From CADEDV01 sp036383515 (GTDB lineage: Bacteria; Bacteroidota; Bacteroidia; Chitinophagales; Chitinophagaceae): 64,000 nucleotides of DNA. Both the position numbers and the translations under genes were made by a program. The DNA is taken from NCBI GenBank assembly GCA_036383515.1, contig DASVOE010000129.1:35022-99021 (forward strand), in the 5' to 3' direction. The notes under the pieces were generated by a model. That model did no database searches, was not told the DNA's origin, and was given only the letters and a program-made list of their open reading frames with translations. This document shows, in pieces, positions 35,515-46,045 of the stretch (position 1 is its first letter; every line of letters begins with the position of its first letter).

Positions 35515-36621
35515 ATGAGCCAGGAGAAATTTTGGGTTTTACTTTCTAAAAAACTATCGTGCGAAGCTTCAGAGGCTGAATTAAAAGAACTGGAGAATCT
35601 TATTCATGACCATCCCGAATGGCAATATGCCATCCAGAACCTGGAAGACCTCTGGAAACATCAACCCCAAAAGGATACACAGCAGGAAGAAGACAGCTAC
35701 ATGCTGCACCTGCACAGGATGACAGAATTAAATATCCCTTTTGGTGACGGACTGGTGAATGAACCAGTCATTATTCCCTCAACAAGAAGAAAAAAATGGT
35801 ATTGGGCAGCAGCGGCAGCTATCGTAGTGGTAGCCGGCTTATTTATTTTTAATAAAAGACCGGGTGGTTCTGCTGCTGATAACAACCCGGTAGCCAAACT
35901 GGAAAATGAAATATCCACCCGCCCCGGTTCCAAATCAAGGGTGCAATTACCCGACGGCTCGATCGTAATACTCAATGCAGGAAGTAAACTCACCTATAAT
36001 AAAGATTTCGGAGTTGATACAAGAGAGGTTGCCCTGACCGGTGAAGGTTTCTTTGATGTCAAAAAAATGAAAGAGAAACCTTTTATCATTCATACCTCCA
36101 CTATAAATATTAAAGTTCTGGGTACTGTTTTTAATGTGAAGGCCTACCCGGAAGATAAGAAAACAGAAACCAGCCTGTTGCGGGGAAGTATTGAAGTAAC
36201 GATCAAGAACAGACCCAACGATAAGATTATTCTTTCACCCAGTGAAAAACTGGTAATCGACAACCACACCATAATCGAAAAAGCAATTCATGAAAATGGG
36301 AAAACTGAAATACCGGCAGCAGTAACTAACACGGTAATGTCGATTAATAAATTGAAATATGAAGCGGAGGACAGCGCTGTTGCCGAAACACAATGGATAA
36401 ACAATAAACTGGTATTCCGGGATGAATCTTTTGATGAACTGGCGGTAAGAATGGAACGCTGGTATAACGTAGGTATACAAATTGCTGATCAGCAGTTAAA
36501 GCAAAGAAGATTCTCCGGCATTTTTGAAAACGAAACGATTGAACAGGCCTTAGAGGCGTTAAAAATATCTGTCCCTTTTCGCCATGAGCAATTGGGGAAC
36601 AAGTTTATTATTCACCGCTAA
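35515..36621 (+). CDS. FecR-family anti-sigma factor
   Basis: The 368-residue protein has a cytoplasmic N-terminal part (about 1-90) that would hold the sigma factor, one membrane helix (about 95-112, WAAAAAIVVVAGLFIF), a periplasmic FecR domain (about 130-230, with PGSKSRVQLPDGSIVILNAGSKLTY) and a C-terminal DUF4974 domain that contacts the STN domain of SusC. It passes the substrate signal across the inner membrane. The ATG at 35515 is used; two codons upstream only a TTG is available. A 142-bp gap with two hairpins separates it from susC. Confidence 0.92.
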   Translation: MSQEKFWVLLSKKLSCEASEAELKELENLIHDHPEWQYAIQNLEDLWKHQPQKDTQQEEDSYMLHLHRMTELNIPFGDGLVNEPVIIPSTRRKKWYWAAAAAIVVVAGLFIFNKRPGGSAADNNPVAKLENEISTRPGSKSRVQLPDGSIVILNAGSKLTYNKDFGVDTREVALTGEGFFDVKKMKEKPFIIHTSTINIKVLGTVFNVKAYPEDKKTETSLLRGSIEVTIKNRPNDKIILSPSEKLVIDNHTIIEKAIHENGKTEIPAAVTNTVMSINKLKYEAEDSAVAETQWINNKLVFRDESFDELAVRMERWYNVGIQIADQQLKQRRFSGIFENETIEQALEALKISVPFRHEQLGNKFIIHR

Positions 36622-36670
36622 CGATTGACTATATGAATGCTAATAACACTTCGTAAGAGGAGAATAAAAT

Positions 36671-36737
36671 GCGGGAAATGCGGCAACATCTCCCGCCAGG
36701 TTAACATGTTTTAGAGCGGATCCTCATGGAGGATCCG
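36671..36737 (+). promoter_or_regulatory. Two leader hairpins upstream of susC
   Basis: GCGGGA/TCCCGC (36671-36676 with 36691-36696) and CGGATCCTC/GAGGATCCG (36717-36725 with 36729-36737, loop ATG) lie between the fecR-like gene and susC. No T run follows the second. They could protect or control the susC message, as reported leader RNAs do for other PULs. Confidence 0.5.
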
Positions 36738-36763
36738 GATTATTAACCCTTCAAACGGAAAGT

Positions 36764-39700
36764 ATGAAAAAAAACGAAACAACTGCTGTTTCAGGAAAGG
36801 TTCTGTACGTAAAGCTTGCTAGAATTATGAAACTCTTGATTGCACTGCTGCTTATTGCTTGCCTCCAGGTTTCTGCCAAAGGATGGTCACAAGAGAGGAT
36901 CACCCTGAAAATGACGGAAGCGGAGATTAAAAAAGTATTATTCGCCATTGAAAAAAGAAGTGATTACCGCTTTCTCTTCAGTGAAGAATCCATCAAAGGA
37001 AAACCCCGTGTAAATGTAGACGTGGTAGAAGCTCCGTTAAACGAAATATTGGACAGGATACTGGCCAACACGGGAGTGAGCTACAAAATACTGGGAAGTA
37101 ACCTGGTTGTTTTAAAAGAAGGAATCTCCCCCGATGATATCCGTGCTATGGATATAAGGGTAACCGGGAAAGTTACATCGGCAGGCGGAGAACCACTCGC
37201 CGGTGTTTCCATATCAGTAAAAGGTTCCCGTTCCGGCACCACTACAGATGGCAACGGAAATTTTTCTATCTCTGTTCCCGACGACGCTGTTTTGGTTTTT
37301 AGTTCCGTGGGCTATGAAACTTTTGAAATAGCAGTGGCAGGCAAGACTACTGTTAATGCCACGCTGCAACTATCCGAAAGGAAGATTGATGAAGTGGTTG
37401 TCATCGGTTATGGTACGGCCAGTAAAAGAGACCTGACAGGTTCTGTGGTTAAAGTAAAAGGTGATGAGATTGCAGCGCAACCCAACACCAACCCGCTTGC
37501 TTCTCTGCAATCAAAAGTAGCAGGGCTTTCAATTGTAAATAGCGCTATTCCCGGCGCTACTCCGGATGTAAGAATAAGAGGAACCATCAGTATTGGCTCC
37601 GTTCGCCCGGTATATATTATAGATGGTATTTTCAGTGACAACATGGATTTTGTAAATCCCAGTGAGATCGAAAGTGTAGAAGTATTAAAAGATCCATCTT
37701 CCCTCGCCATATTTGGTATTAAAGGCGCAGCAGGTGCTATCCTGGTAACTACTAAAAAAGCAAAAGCCGGGCAGATCAATATCAACTTCAATACAACCTA
37801 CGGAAGAAAAAAATTAGTGGATAAGATTCCGCTGGCCAATGGAAATGAATTCCGGTCCTTATTGACTGCCGAAGCTAATAACAGGGTGGCTGATGATCCT
37901 TCCGCTAATTCCTTATTAAGCTTTGTAAATAATGTGGGAGGTCCCGGTCTTTCTGCATATACAGGTAATACAGACTGGATCGATGCAGCTACCCGTACTG
38001 CTAATTTTACGTCAACTAATTTAAGCGTAGATGGGAGCACAGATAAAAACCGTTTCCACATGGGAGTGGGTTATACTTATGATGAAGGCCTGGTAAAACA
38101 TGTCAGGTACGATAGAGCTACGTTGAATATCAGTGATGAATTCAAGGTCAATAAAAAATGGAAACTGGGCTTTATGCTGATCGGTTCAAAGGAAAAACTT
38201 CCTTACAACAGCGACGCTTTAGAAAATGCCCGGAGAGCCCTTCCTATTATTCCTTCCAGCCCTACTTTGTTTTATACCAAAAATCCTTATGGCATTGATT
38301 CAGGCAATTATAATTTATATGCTACAACCCCGATCATTCAAAATTCAGAAACTAATCCACTGGCGACATTGGAAAACAACTGGAATAAGAAAATAGATGA
38401 CCGTTACAGGTTTGTGGGTAATGCATTTATCGATATCAATATCACAAAAGACCTGAACTTCCGCAGCACCTGGTATGCTGATCTCAGCTACCGCAACAAC
38501 AGGGAGTATACGCCTTTGTATAATCTGTATGACCCAACTAAACCACTCGCCAGCCAGGTATTTGCTAAAAACAGCCTTACGGCAGTGCGGCAGGATCTGA
38601 TCAATACCAAAGCATTTCAACAGGATTATATAGCTACCTACAAAAAGAAAATTGGCGATCACTCTTTAACTGCTACCGCAGGTTTTACAACCTATTATCA
38701 CAAGTTTGAACAAGTAAGCGGAACAGTGAGTCAAAAAACACAAAACGTGAATATGATCCCCAATGATAAAAGATTCTGGTATCTCAATACAGGGTTTGGG
38801 GATGTAAAAAGTATTATTCCGACCAACCAGAGCGAATACACTACGGTATCAGGCTTAGCAAGGCTTCTCTATAATTATAAAAATAAGTATTACCTGAATG
38901 GTAGTTACAGAAGGGATGGGGCCAGCCAGATTAACCGTGAGTATAATAAAAAATTCCAGAATTTCTGGGCCGTCGGAGCTGCCTGGGAGATCAGCAGGGA
39001 ATCATTTATGGATGACCAGCAAATATTCAGTTACCTGAAATTAAAAGCCTCTACTGGTTTATTAGGAAACTTCACTACACAAGGAAAAGATTACCCCGCT
39101 TATCCTACTATTTCGAGCACTTCTTCTGCCGTATTTGGCGACAACCTGATACCGGTATATGTTCCCGATTATTTATTTGATCCGAAGTTACATTGGGAAA
39201 CTGTCAGCTCTTCAGAAATAGGTTTAGAATCAGACATGCTAAAAGGAAGATTGCATTTTGAAGCAGCCTATTATTATAAGAAAACAAAAGGCCTGATCGT
39301 GTTATTAGAGCCATCAGGTATTTTGCCTACACTTACCAATAATGGTACGATTGAAAACAAAGGGTTTGAATTTTCTGCCCTCTGGAACCAGAAATTAAGT
39401 AATGACCTGAGTTTTTCCATTGGTGGAAACCTGACTACTTATAAAAACAAGGTATTACATCTTGAATATCCTACCCGTCAACGGTTTTCCTCAAGCGAAC
39501 AAACTCCTAACCAGACACAAACAGGATATCCGATTGGTTCTTTTTTCGGATTGGTTGCAGATGGTATTTACCAGTCGTATGCTGATATATTGGCCTCACC
39601 CGTTAACACGATCAATGGAGGCGGTGTAAAACCAGGTGATCTGAAGTATAAAGATTTAACCGGTGATGGCGTAGTGGATGAGCAGGACAGAACACTCATT

Positions 39701-40201
39701 GGTGATCCCACTCCTGACTTTACGTATGGTATCAGCGCTGCGTTGAAGTACAAAGCATTTGACCTGGGAATTGATTTTGCAGGATGTTATGGTAACGAGA
39801 TCTACAGAGTATGGGGTACTTCTGAACAAAAGAATTCGGTGTACAATTATCCGAAATATTATACAGAAGGATGGACCGCCCCCGGCACTTCTAATTGGGT
39901 TCCTGTCATCAATCAAAATCATTTAGTGAACCGTGCACCTTCTACCTATGGTATAGAAGATGGCAGTTATTTCCGTATCCGGAATGTTAGCCTTGGATAC
40001 ACTTTTGCCAGCCTTCCAAAGGTTACAGGTATTAAGAACATAAGACTATCGTTCACCGCACAGAATCTGAAAACGTGGAAACATAACCTGGGTTATTCAC
40101 CCGAATATGCAGGTGATGCACTTTCCGTTGGAATGGACTTTGGCGGTGCTGGTAGTGCATTGCCTCGCGTTTTTACATTTGGGCTCAATGCTAATTTTTA
40201 A
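36764..40201 (+). CDS. SusC/RagA TonB-dependent outer-membrane transporter with STN domain
   Basis: The 1145-residue protein has a signal peptide (about 20-45), an STN signalling domain (about 48-105), a carboxypeptidase-regulatory-like domain (about 130-205), a TonB box region (VVVIGYGTASKRDLTG), the plug (about 215-320) and a long 22-strand barrel. It would import oligosaccharides from the glucan degraded at the surface. The STN domain marks it as a sigma/anti-sigma-coupled sensor. Its stop overlaps the first possible start of susD by one base. The signal peptide follows an unusually long N-terminal extension of about 20 residues, common in this family. Confidence 0.96.
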   Translation: MKKNETTAVSGKVLYVKLARIMKLLIALLLIACLQVSAKGWSQERITLKMTEAEIKKVLFAIEKRSDYRFLFSEESIKGKPRVNVDVVEAPLNEILDRILANTGVSYKILGSNLVVLKEGISPDDIRAMDIRVTGKVTSAGGEPLAGVSISVKGSRSGTTTDGNGNFSISVPDDAVLVFSSVGYETFEIAVAGKTTVNATLQLSERKIDEVVVIGYGTASKRDLTGSVVKVKGDEIAAQPNTNPLASLQSKVAGLSIVNSAIPGATPDVRIRGTISIGSVRPVYIIDGIFSDNMDFVNPSEIESVEVLKDPSSLAIFGIKGAAGAILVTTKKAKAGQININFNTTYGRKKLVDKIPLANGNEFRSLLTAEANNRVADDPSANSLLSFVNNVGGPGLSAYTGNTDWIDAATRTANFTSTNLSVDGSTDKNRFHMGVGYTYDEGLVKHVRYDRATLNISDEFKVNKKWKLGFMLIGSKEKLPYNSDALENARRALPIIPSSPTLFYTKNPYGIDSGNYNLYATTPIIQNSETNPLATLENNWNKKIDDRYRFVGNAFIDINITKDLNFRSTWYADLSYRNNREYTPLYNLYDPTKPLASQVFAKNSLTAVRQDLINTKAFQQDYIATYKKKIGDHSLTATAGFTTYYHKFEQVSGTVSQKTQNVNMIPNDKRFWYLNTGFGDVKSIIPTNQSEYTTVSGLARLLYNYKNKYYLNGSYRRDGASQINREYNKKFQNFWAVGAAWEISRESFMDDQQIFSYLKLKASTGLLGNFTTQGKDYPAYPTISSTSSAVFGDNLIPVYVPDYLFDPKLHWETVSSSEIGLESDMLKGRLHFEAAYYYKKTKGLIVLLEPSGILPTLTNNGTIENKGFEFSALWNQKLSNDLSFSIGGNLTTYKNKVLHLEYPTRQRFSSSEQTPNQTQTGYPIGSFFGLVADGIYQSYADILASPVNTINGGGVKPGDLKYKDLTGDGVVDEQDRTLIGDPTPDFTYGISAALKYKAFDLGIDFAGCYGNEIYRVWGTSEQKNSVYNYPKYYTEGWTAPGTSNWVPVINQNHLVNRAPSTYGIEDGSYFRIRNVSLGYTFASLPKVTGIKNIRLSFTAQNLKTWKHNLGYSPEYAGDALSVGMDFGGAGSALPRVFTFGLNANF

Positions 40202-40227
40202 TGTTACAAGAATTAAACTTTTTAAAA

Positions 40228-41754
40228 ATGAGATATATTAAAAAGCTGATCGTTGGAGCAATGATTGTTATTCCTGCTCTTACTATTTTGCCGGGATGCA
40301 AAAAATTCCTTGATAGAAGACCATTATCTGTAAATGTTGATGATATACAAGTAGGAGCCTTGGAAGGCCAGGTACTTGGATTATATGGTGCCATACGTAA
40401 CTCCGCTGCACAGCCTTATTGCGGTGATGGTTTTCAAAGTATACCCTGGGTGGCCATGAATGGATTTCGTTCTGATGATGCTGAAATAGTAGCTGATCCG
40501 GGGGCAAGTGCATGGCATACAACTTATGATCAATTTGTGTACACCAAAGATGATTGGGGTGCCGGTTTATATTGGGATAAGCACTATGTTTTTATCGGTC
40601 TGTGTAATGACGCACTGGATGTAGCTGTAAAAGGTAATTATACCGATCCCGCTTCTTTGATCAATGTTGCAGAAGCAAAATTCTGGAGGGCCTATTCCTA
40701 TTTTGACCTGGTGAGAACCTTTGGGGATGTTCCCAAGATTGATTTTAAGATCAATAACCCTATTGATGGTAATAAACCCAAATCAACAGTGGCTCAAATT
40801 TATGCATTGATCGATGCAGATCTTGCCGCTGCCGAACAGGTATTACCGCTAACTTGGGAAGTAAAATACAAAGGAAGATTAACCAGTGGCGCCGCCAAAG
40901 CCCTGCATGCAAAAACATTATTATATCGTCAGCAATGGACTGCCGCATTAAATCTTTTGACCCAGGTGATCGGTTCTAATCAATATGCGCTGGCAACACC
41001 CTACTGGCAAATATTTAAAAAAGAAGGTGAATTGAATAGCGAATCTGTATTTGAGATACAGGCATCCAAAACGGCTGGTGATGGTAACATTTATTGGAGC
41101 AGGCTGGGTCAATGCCAGGGAGTAAGAGGTGGATCAGGTGCATGGGACCTTGGCTGGGGCTGGAACACACCGACCGCTTCATTAGTTGGTGCTTACGAAA
41201 CAGGCGATGTAAGAAAAGACGCAACGATCCTCTATTCTGGTCAGCCAGATGGGGGAACTAATACAGGTGGTTATGGATTGACATTGCCTAATTTATCAAA
41301 CGCTTTGTACTGGAATAAAAAAGTATATAACAATTACAATGATTACCTGGCCGCAGGCCTGGGAACACCTAATAATGAAGCGCAGAATACATGGGTTAAT
41401 CACCGGGTGATAAGGTATGCCGATGTTTTATTAATGGCTGCTGAAGCTGCCAATGAAATAGGAGGAGCTGCCAACCAGGACAATGCTAAGAATTGGGTGA
41501 ATGCAGTTCGGGCCAGGGCTAGTTTGGGCAATATATCTTTTGTAAGCCAGGCGCAAATGCGGACCGCCATCAAACAAGAAAGAAGAGTTGAATTTGCTAT
41601 GGAATTTGAACGATTCTTTGACCTGGTGAGATGGGGTGATGCAGTTACTGTATTGAGCGGACTGGGATACCAGGACAAACACCGCTATTACCCCATTCCC
41701 ACATCAGCATTAAACGCCAATCCAAACCTTGTTCAAAATCCACAATGGCCATAA
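40228..41754 (+). CDS. SusD/RagB-family glycan-binding lipoprotein
   Basis: The product is 508 residues from the ATG at 40228, with a lipoprotein signal (TILPGC, lipidation near Cys 24), N-terminal SusD-like TPR region (FLDRRPLSVNVDD) and C-terminal RagB domain (NAVRARASLGNIS, ERFFDLVRWGD). It forms the lid of the SusCD importer and binds the oligosaccharide. An in-frame ATG at 40201, overlapping the susC stop, would add nine residues before the signal peptide. Confidence 0.94.
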   Translation: MRYIKKLIVGAMIVIPALTILPGCKKFLDRRPLSVNVDDIQVGALEGQVLGLYGAIRNSAAQPYCGDGFQSIPWVAMNGFRSDDAEIVADPGASAWHTTYDQFVYTKDDWGAGLYWDKHYVFIGLCNDALDVAVKGNYTDPASLINVAEAKFWRAYSYFDLVRTFGDVPKIDFKINNPIDGNKPKSTVAQIYALIDADLAAAEQVLPLTWEVKYKGRLTSGAAKALHAKTLLYRQQWTAALNLLTQVIGSNQYALATPYWQIFKKEGELNSESVFEIQASKTAGDGNIYWSRLGQCQGVRGGSGAWDLGWGWNTPTASLVGAYETGDVRKDATILYSGQPDGGTNTGGYGLTLPNLSNALYWNKKVYNNYNDYLAAGLGTPNNEAQNTWVNHRVIRYADVLLMAAEAANEIGGAANQDNAKNWVNAVRARASLGNISFVSQAQMRTAIKQERRVEFAMEFERFFDLVRWGDAVTVLSGLGYQDKHRYYPIPTSALNANPNLVQNPQWP

Positions 41755-41782
41755 TCTTCTATTTTAATAATTAATAAAACAT

Positions 41783-42628
41783 ATGACTATGAGGAATAAA
41801 ATAATGTTTTTCTTATCGTCAGCGTTGATCATACTGGCAATAAGCAGTTGCCAGAAAATGAAAAGACCTGGCCTTGGTGATTATATCAAGGATTCCAATC
41901 CTCCGAATGGTCCCCTGCGATTTTATGCAGCAATGGACGGGAGTTCAGCTGACCAGTTAAGAAATGCGGTGGATAGTGTGAAAGCAAACTTTCCTGCCTC
42001 CAATGGATTTTCTTCTGTTACAGGTATTACAGGTAAGGGGATGAAAGGAGCTGATGGCAAAACAATTGTTTATGCATCGGCTAATGATTTTGCAAAGTCA
42101 ACCAGTTTTTCTATTTCATTATGGCTAAAGAACACCGACGCAGGACGGACTGAGTTTGTTTTTTCGCTGGTGGATGATAAATATGGCTGGCATCACAGTG
42201 CTATCTTCCTGATGATGGAGCATGGCAGTCCTACCGCCACTACACTTAAACTGGGTTTGATGGATCAATGGCTTGAATGGCCGGATGCTAGCAAATTTCC
42301 CAAGCCTTTGTTAGATGGTAACTGGCACCACCTTGCTTTTGTGTATGACCAGGCTACTTCTAAAATGACTTATTATTTTGATGGTGCTGTAGTGACACCA
42401 GCCCCGGCATCGGCAACAGATGTAAAAAATGGCGCCAACCCAAGAGGTGCAGTGGATCTTACTTCCATCAAAAAATTAGTTCTTGGCGGATGGAACAAAC
42501 ATGCGGGTATAGATGGGCCAACGGATGACTGGATTAAAAGCTATACGGGTTCGCTGGATCAATTCAGGTTGTACAATAAAGCATTAACAGCTGCAGAAGT
42601 ACAAGCTTTATTTGCCAGTAAACTATAA
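41783..42628 (+). CDS. LamG-domain surface lipoprotein, probable glycan-binding protein
   Basis: The 281-residue protein has a lipoprotein signal (ILAISSC, Cys about 23) and a laminin-G/concanavalin-like domain at about 90-280: SFSISLWLKNTDAGR..., NWHHLAFVYDQATSKMTYYFDG and SLDQFRLYNKALTAAEVQALF. It lies directly after susCD, where PULs usually encode a surface glycan-binding protein, and that role is inferred. A strong terminator follows, so susC, susD and this gene form the first transcript of the locus. Confidence 0.85.
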   Translation: MTMRNKIMFFLSSALIILAISSCQKMKRPGLGDYIKDSNPPNGPLRFYAAMDGSSADQLRNAVDSVKANFPASNGFSSVTGITGKGMKGADGKTIVYASANDFAKSTSFSISLWLKNTDAGRTEFVFSLVDDKYGWHHSAIFLMMEHGSPTATTLKLGLMDQWLEWPDASKFPKPLLDGNWHHLAFVYDQATSKMTYYFDGAVVTPAPASATDVKNGANPRGAVDLTSIKKLVLGGWNKHAGIDGPTDDWIKSYTGSLDQFRLYNKALTAAEVQALFASKL

Positions 42629-42662
42629 ACGTTCTCTCGTTTTCAAGTAGAGCAAGCAGAGC

Positions 42663-42695
42663 AAGGGCTGAGCAATTTTTGTTTCAGCCCTTTTT
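42663..42695 (+). terminator. Intrinsic terminator inside the PUL
   Basis: AAGGGCTGA (42663-42671) pairs perfectly with TCAGCCCTT (42684-42692), followed by TTTTT. It separates susC-susD-lamG from the downstream enzymes, predicting either separate promoters or partial read-through with higher transporter than enzyme levels. Confidence 0.85.
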
Positions 42696-42724
42696 AATCT
42701 TCATAAGGGTCTTAATATTTTTTT

Positions 42725-45700
42725 ATGCCAGGTAAAAACTCGGCCTTTCTATCTTTTTTAATTACTGTAGCACTAAGCAGCCCGTTTCTTTCCTGTAAAG
42801 AAAAGCAGGAAACTCTTTTTGAAAGTTTGCCATCTTCTCAAACACATATCAGCTTTGCCAATAACCTGGTAGATCATGATGTGTTCAACATCCTTTATTA
42901 TTTATACTATTATAATGGAGGTGGCGTAGCTACCGGAGATATCAATAATGATGGTCTTCCCGATATTTATTTTACAGCCAACAGTAAGGGTAACAATAAA
43001 CTTTATTTAAACAAAGGCAATTTTATATTTGAAGATATCACTGCTTCAGCAGAAGTAGCGGGTAGTGCCGATTGGTGTTCCGGTGTAACGATGGCTGATG
43101 TAAACGGAGATGGAAACCTTGATATATATGTCACAGCCTCCAGCCTTCATCATGGCCTCAAAGGACACAATGAATTATTTCTTAACAATGGAAATAACAG
43201 CTTTACCGAAAGTTCTCAAAAACTGGGATTGGATTTTTCCGGTTTCGGCACACAGGCTGTTTTCTTCGATTATGACCGGGATGGAGACCTGGATTGCTTC
43301 CTTTTAAATCATTCGCAAAAACCAAATTCCAATATTGGCGACACCAGCAACAGGCATAAGTATGATGCCGTATCCGGTGACAGGCTTTATAGAAATGATA
43401 TAACGACAGCTGGCAAATACATAGATGTTTCAGCGCAGGCCGGCATTTACCAAAGCAGTTTGGGTTACGGATTGGGAATAGCCGTGGCCGATATTAATAA
43501 TGATGGATGGGATGATATTTATATAGGCAACGATTTTCATGAAAATGATTATTACTATATCAATAACGGCAATGGCACTTTTACCGAGAGCGGTGCAAAA
43601 CATTTTAAACATTACAGCCGGTTTAGCATGGGCAATGATGTAGCAGATTACAACAACGACGGGCAACTGGATGTGATAACGGTAGACATGCTTCCGTATG
43701 ATGAAAAAGTGTTGAAAACCTATGGCAGCGATGAGAATCCGGATACATACAAGTATAAATTAATGGAGCATGGTTATCAAAACCAGTATTCCAAAAACTG
43801 CCTGCAACGAAACAATGGCAATGGCATCAATTTCAGCGAAACAGCATTACTGAGTGGTGTGGGTGCAACAGACTGGAGCTGGGCGCCGCTGTTTGCCGAT
43901 TTTGATAATGATGGCAATAAAGATCTTTTTATTTCAAGTGGCATTGTAAAACGACCCGTTGACCTGGATTATGTTCGGTTCGTATCTGACCTGGTTATGA
44001 AAATGGATATAGATAAAACCAGGGAATATGATAACCAGGCTATCGAAAAAATGCCGGATGGAGCTTCTCACCCTTTTTTATACAAAGGAACCGGAGGACT
44101 TGAATTCAACGATGTGAGTAATGCATGGGGCACTGATAAAATGAAAGGTTACTTTAATGGGGCCTCTTATGCTGACCTGGATAATGATGGCAATCTTGAT
44201 TTGATAGTTAATTGCATTAACGCTCCTGCCCTGGTTTTAAAAAATAATGCGCCTAAAAAATATGCTGTCGATATATCATTTAAAGGCAATGATCAAAACA
44301 GTTTTGGTATTGGCGCAAAAGCCTGGTTGTTCATACAAGGCAAAATACAATACCAGCAACTCATGCTGACAAGAGGGTTTCAATCTTCATCTGATACCAA
44401 ACTTCATTTTGGTGTGGACAGCACCCGGTATATTGATAGTATGCTGATCGTATGGCCCAACCAGAAATACCAGGTTTTAAAGAATGTGCCGGCAAAAGGG
44501 TTTATTGAAGTAAAGCAGGCTGAAGCAGGCGGTGTATTTGATCATGCAAAATTCTTTCCTCCGGTTAAACAGGCTTTTGAAGATATTACCAGCGAGGTAA
44601 GTTGCAACTGGAAGCATACAGAAAACGATTTCCTTGATTATAACAAGCAATACCTGATCCCTCACCAGCAATCGACAAGAGGTCCCAAACTTGCCATAGC
44701 AGATGTCAATAAAGATGGTCTCGAGGATTTTTATGTATGTGGTGCATCGGGTCAGTCAGGACAGTTGATGATACAGAATGCCATGGGTGGGTTTGTAACA
44801 CATGATACCGCTATTTTTTCTCCGGCAAAACAAAGCGAAGAGGTAGATGCTGTTTTTTTTGATGCGAATAATGATAGCTACCCCGATCTCTATGTAGTAA
44901 GCGGTGGCAATGAATATACGGATGGCAACCCGCAACTGGCAGATCATTTATACCTCAATGATGGCAAAGGAAATTTTATTCCGGCACCAACAACGATACC
45001 GCAATTATTAAAAAACAAATCCTGTGTCAGCATAGCGGATATAGATAAGGATGGAGATGTTGATCTGTTTGTAGGCGGACTGGTTAATGCTAAACAATAC
45101 GGGCAGCCACAATCTTCTTATTTATTGATCAATGATGGGAAAGCAAATTTTAAATTAGCTGGTGCTTCTGTCATAAAACTGGATAGTATAGGAATGGTAA
45201 CCAGTTCTTCTTTTACCGATATCAATAAAGATGGCTGGGAAGACCTTGTCGTAACCGGGGAATGGATGCCGGTAAAAATTTTCATGAACAATAAAGGAAT
45301 ATTTGCTGCCACTGATATAGCACAATCAACAGGTTTGTGGCAAACAATATATACTACTGATGTAAACGGAGATGGCTTTACAGATATACTCGCAGGTAAT
45401 TGGGGACATAATAATAAATTTTATGCCGGCAAAAACGGGCCGTTGAAATTATATTGTAAGGATTTTGATAAGAACGGTTCTACCGAACAAATAATGGCTT
45501 ATACCATTGATGGCCAGGAATATCCTTTTTTGGCTAAAGATGAATTAGAAAGATCGCTCCCCGTGTTAAAAAAAGCTTACCTGCATTACAGCGAAGTGGC
45601 GGGCAAAACGATTCAATACATGCTATATGATCTTTTTAAAGACTATAAAGAATTAAAAGCTGAAACATTGGGATCCTGTTGTTTTATCAATGACGGCAAA

Positions 45701-46018
45701 GGAAATTTTACCAAAATTGAATTGCCTTCCGAATTGCAACTGGCTCCTGTTTTTTCATTTTTACCAATACCTGGTAATGGAAATGGCAGCTTTCTTGCAG
45801 CAGGAAACTTCTATGGAGTGATTCCTTATGAAGGACGGTATGATGCGTTATTACCAACGCTGTTTTCATACGATCAAACAGGCCGTAGTTTTCAACTACA
45901 GGGAAATATCATTGCTGCAGATGGGGAAGTAAGAGATGCACGATGGATAAAAACAGCCGGAGGAAATGAAAGATTAATTCTTGCAAGAAATAATAACAGT
46001 TTGCTTTTTTATAAATAA
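42725..46018 (+). CDS. VCBS/FG-GAP repeat protein with ASPIC/UnbV domain
   Basis: The 1097-residue lipoprotein (SPFLSC, Cys about 25) contains two sets of FG-GAP-type repeats with calcium loops such as DINNDGLPDIY, DVNGDGNLDIY and DFDNDGNKDLF, and between them an ASPIC/UnbV domain at about 510-590 (GIGAKAWLFIQGKIQYQQL...PNQKYQVLKNV). Proteins of this type sit in many Bacteroidota PULs and are thought to bind glycan or scaffold at the surface; their function is not settled. It opens the second part of the locus, after the terminator. Confidence 0.9.
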   Translation: MPGKNSAFLSFLITVALSSPFLSCKEKQETLFESLPSSQTHISFANNLVDHDVFNILYYLYYYNGGGVATGDINNDGLPDIYFTANSKGNNKLYLNKGNFIFEDITASAEVAGSADWCSGVTMADVNGDGNLDIYVTASSLHHGLKGHNELFLNNGNNSFTESSQKLGLDFSGFGTQAVFFDYDRDGDLDCFLLNHSQKPNSNIGDTSNRHKYDAVSGDRLYRNDITTAGKYIDVSAQAGIYQSSLGYGLGIAVADINNDGWDDIYIGNDFHENDYYYINNGNGTFTESGAKHFKHYSRFSMGNDVADYNNDGQLDVITVDMLPYDEKVLKTYGSDENPDTYKYKLMEHGYQNQYSKNCLQRNNGNGINFSETALLSGVGATDWSWAPLFADFDNDGNKDLFISSGIVKRPVDLDYVRFVSDLVMKMDIDKTREYDNQAIEKMPDGASHPFLYKGTGGLEFNDVSNAWGTDKMKGYFNGASYADLDNDGNLDLIVNCINAPALVLKNNAPKKYAVDISFKGNDQNSFGIGAKAWLFIQGKIQYQQLMLTRGFQSSSDTKLHFGVDSTRYIDSMLIVWPNQKYQVLKNVPAKGFIEVKQAEAGGVFDHAKFFPPVKQAFEDITSEVSCNWKHTENDFLDYNKQYLIPHQQSTRGPKLAIADVNKDGLEDFYVCGASGQSGQLMIQNAMGGFVTHDTAIFSPAKQSEEVDAVFFDANNDSYPDLYVVSGGNEYTDGNPQLADHLYLNDGKGNFIPAPTTIPQLLKNKSCVSIADIDKDGDVDLFVGGLVNAKQYGQPQSSYLLINDGKANFKLAGASVIKLDSIGMVTSSSFTDINKDGWEDLVVTGEWMPVKIFMNNKGIFAATDIAQSTGLWQTIYTTDVNGDGFTDILAGNWGHNNKFYAGKNGPLKLYCKDFDKNGSTEQIMAYTIDGQEYPFLAKDELERSLPVLKKAYLHYSEVAGKTIQYMLYDLFKDYKELKAETLGSCCFINDGKGNFTKIELPSELQLAPVFSFLPIPGNGNGSFLAAGNFYGVIPYEGRYDALLPTLFSYDQTGRSFQLQGNIIAADGEVRDARWIKTAGGNERLILARNNNSLLFYK

Positions 46019-46045
46019 TACATACGAACACAAAATTTAATCAGG

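Noticed and set aside
37408..38061. Open frames on the minus strand inside susC
   Set aside because: Shadow frames of the SusC gene, with no family resemblance.
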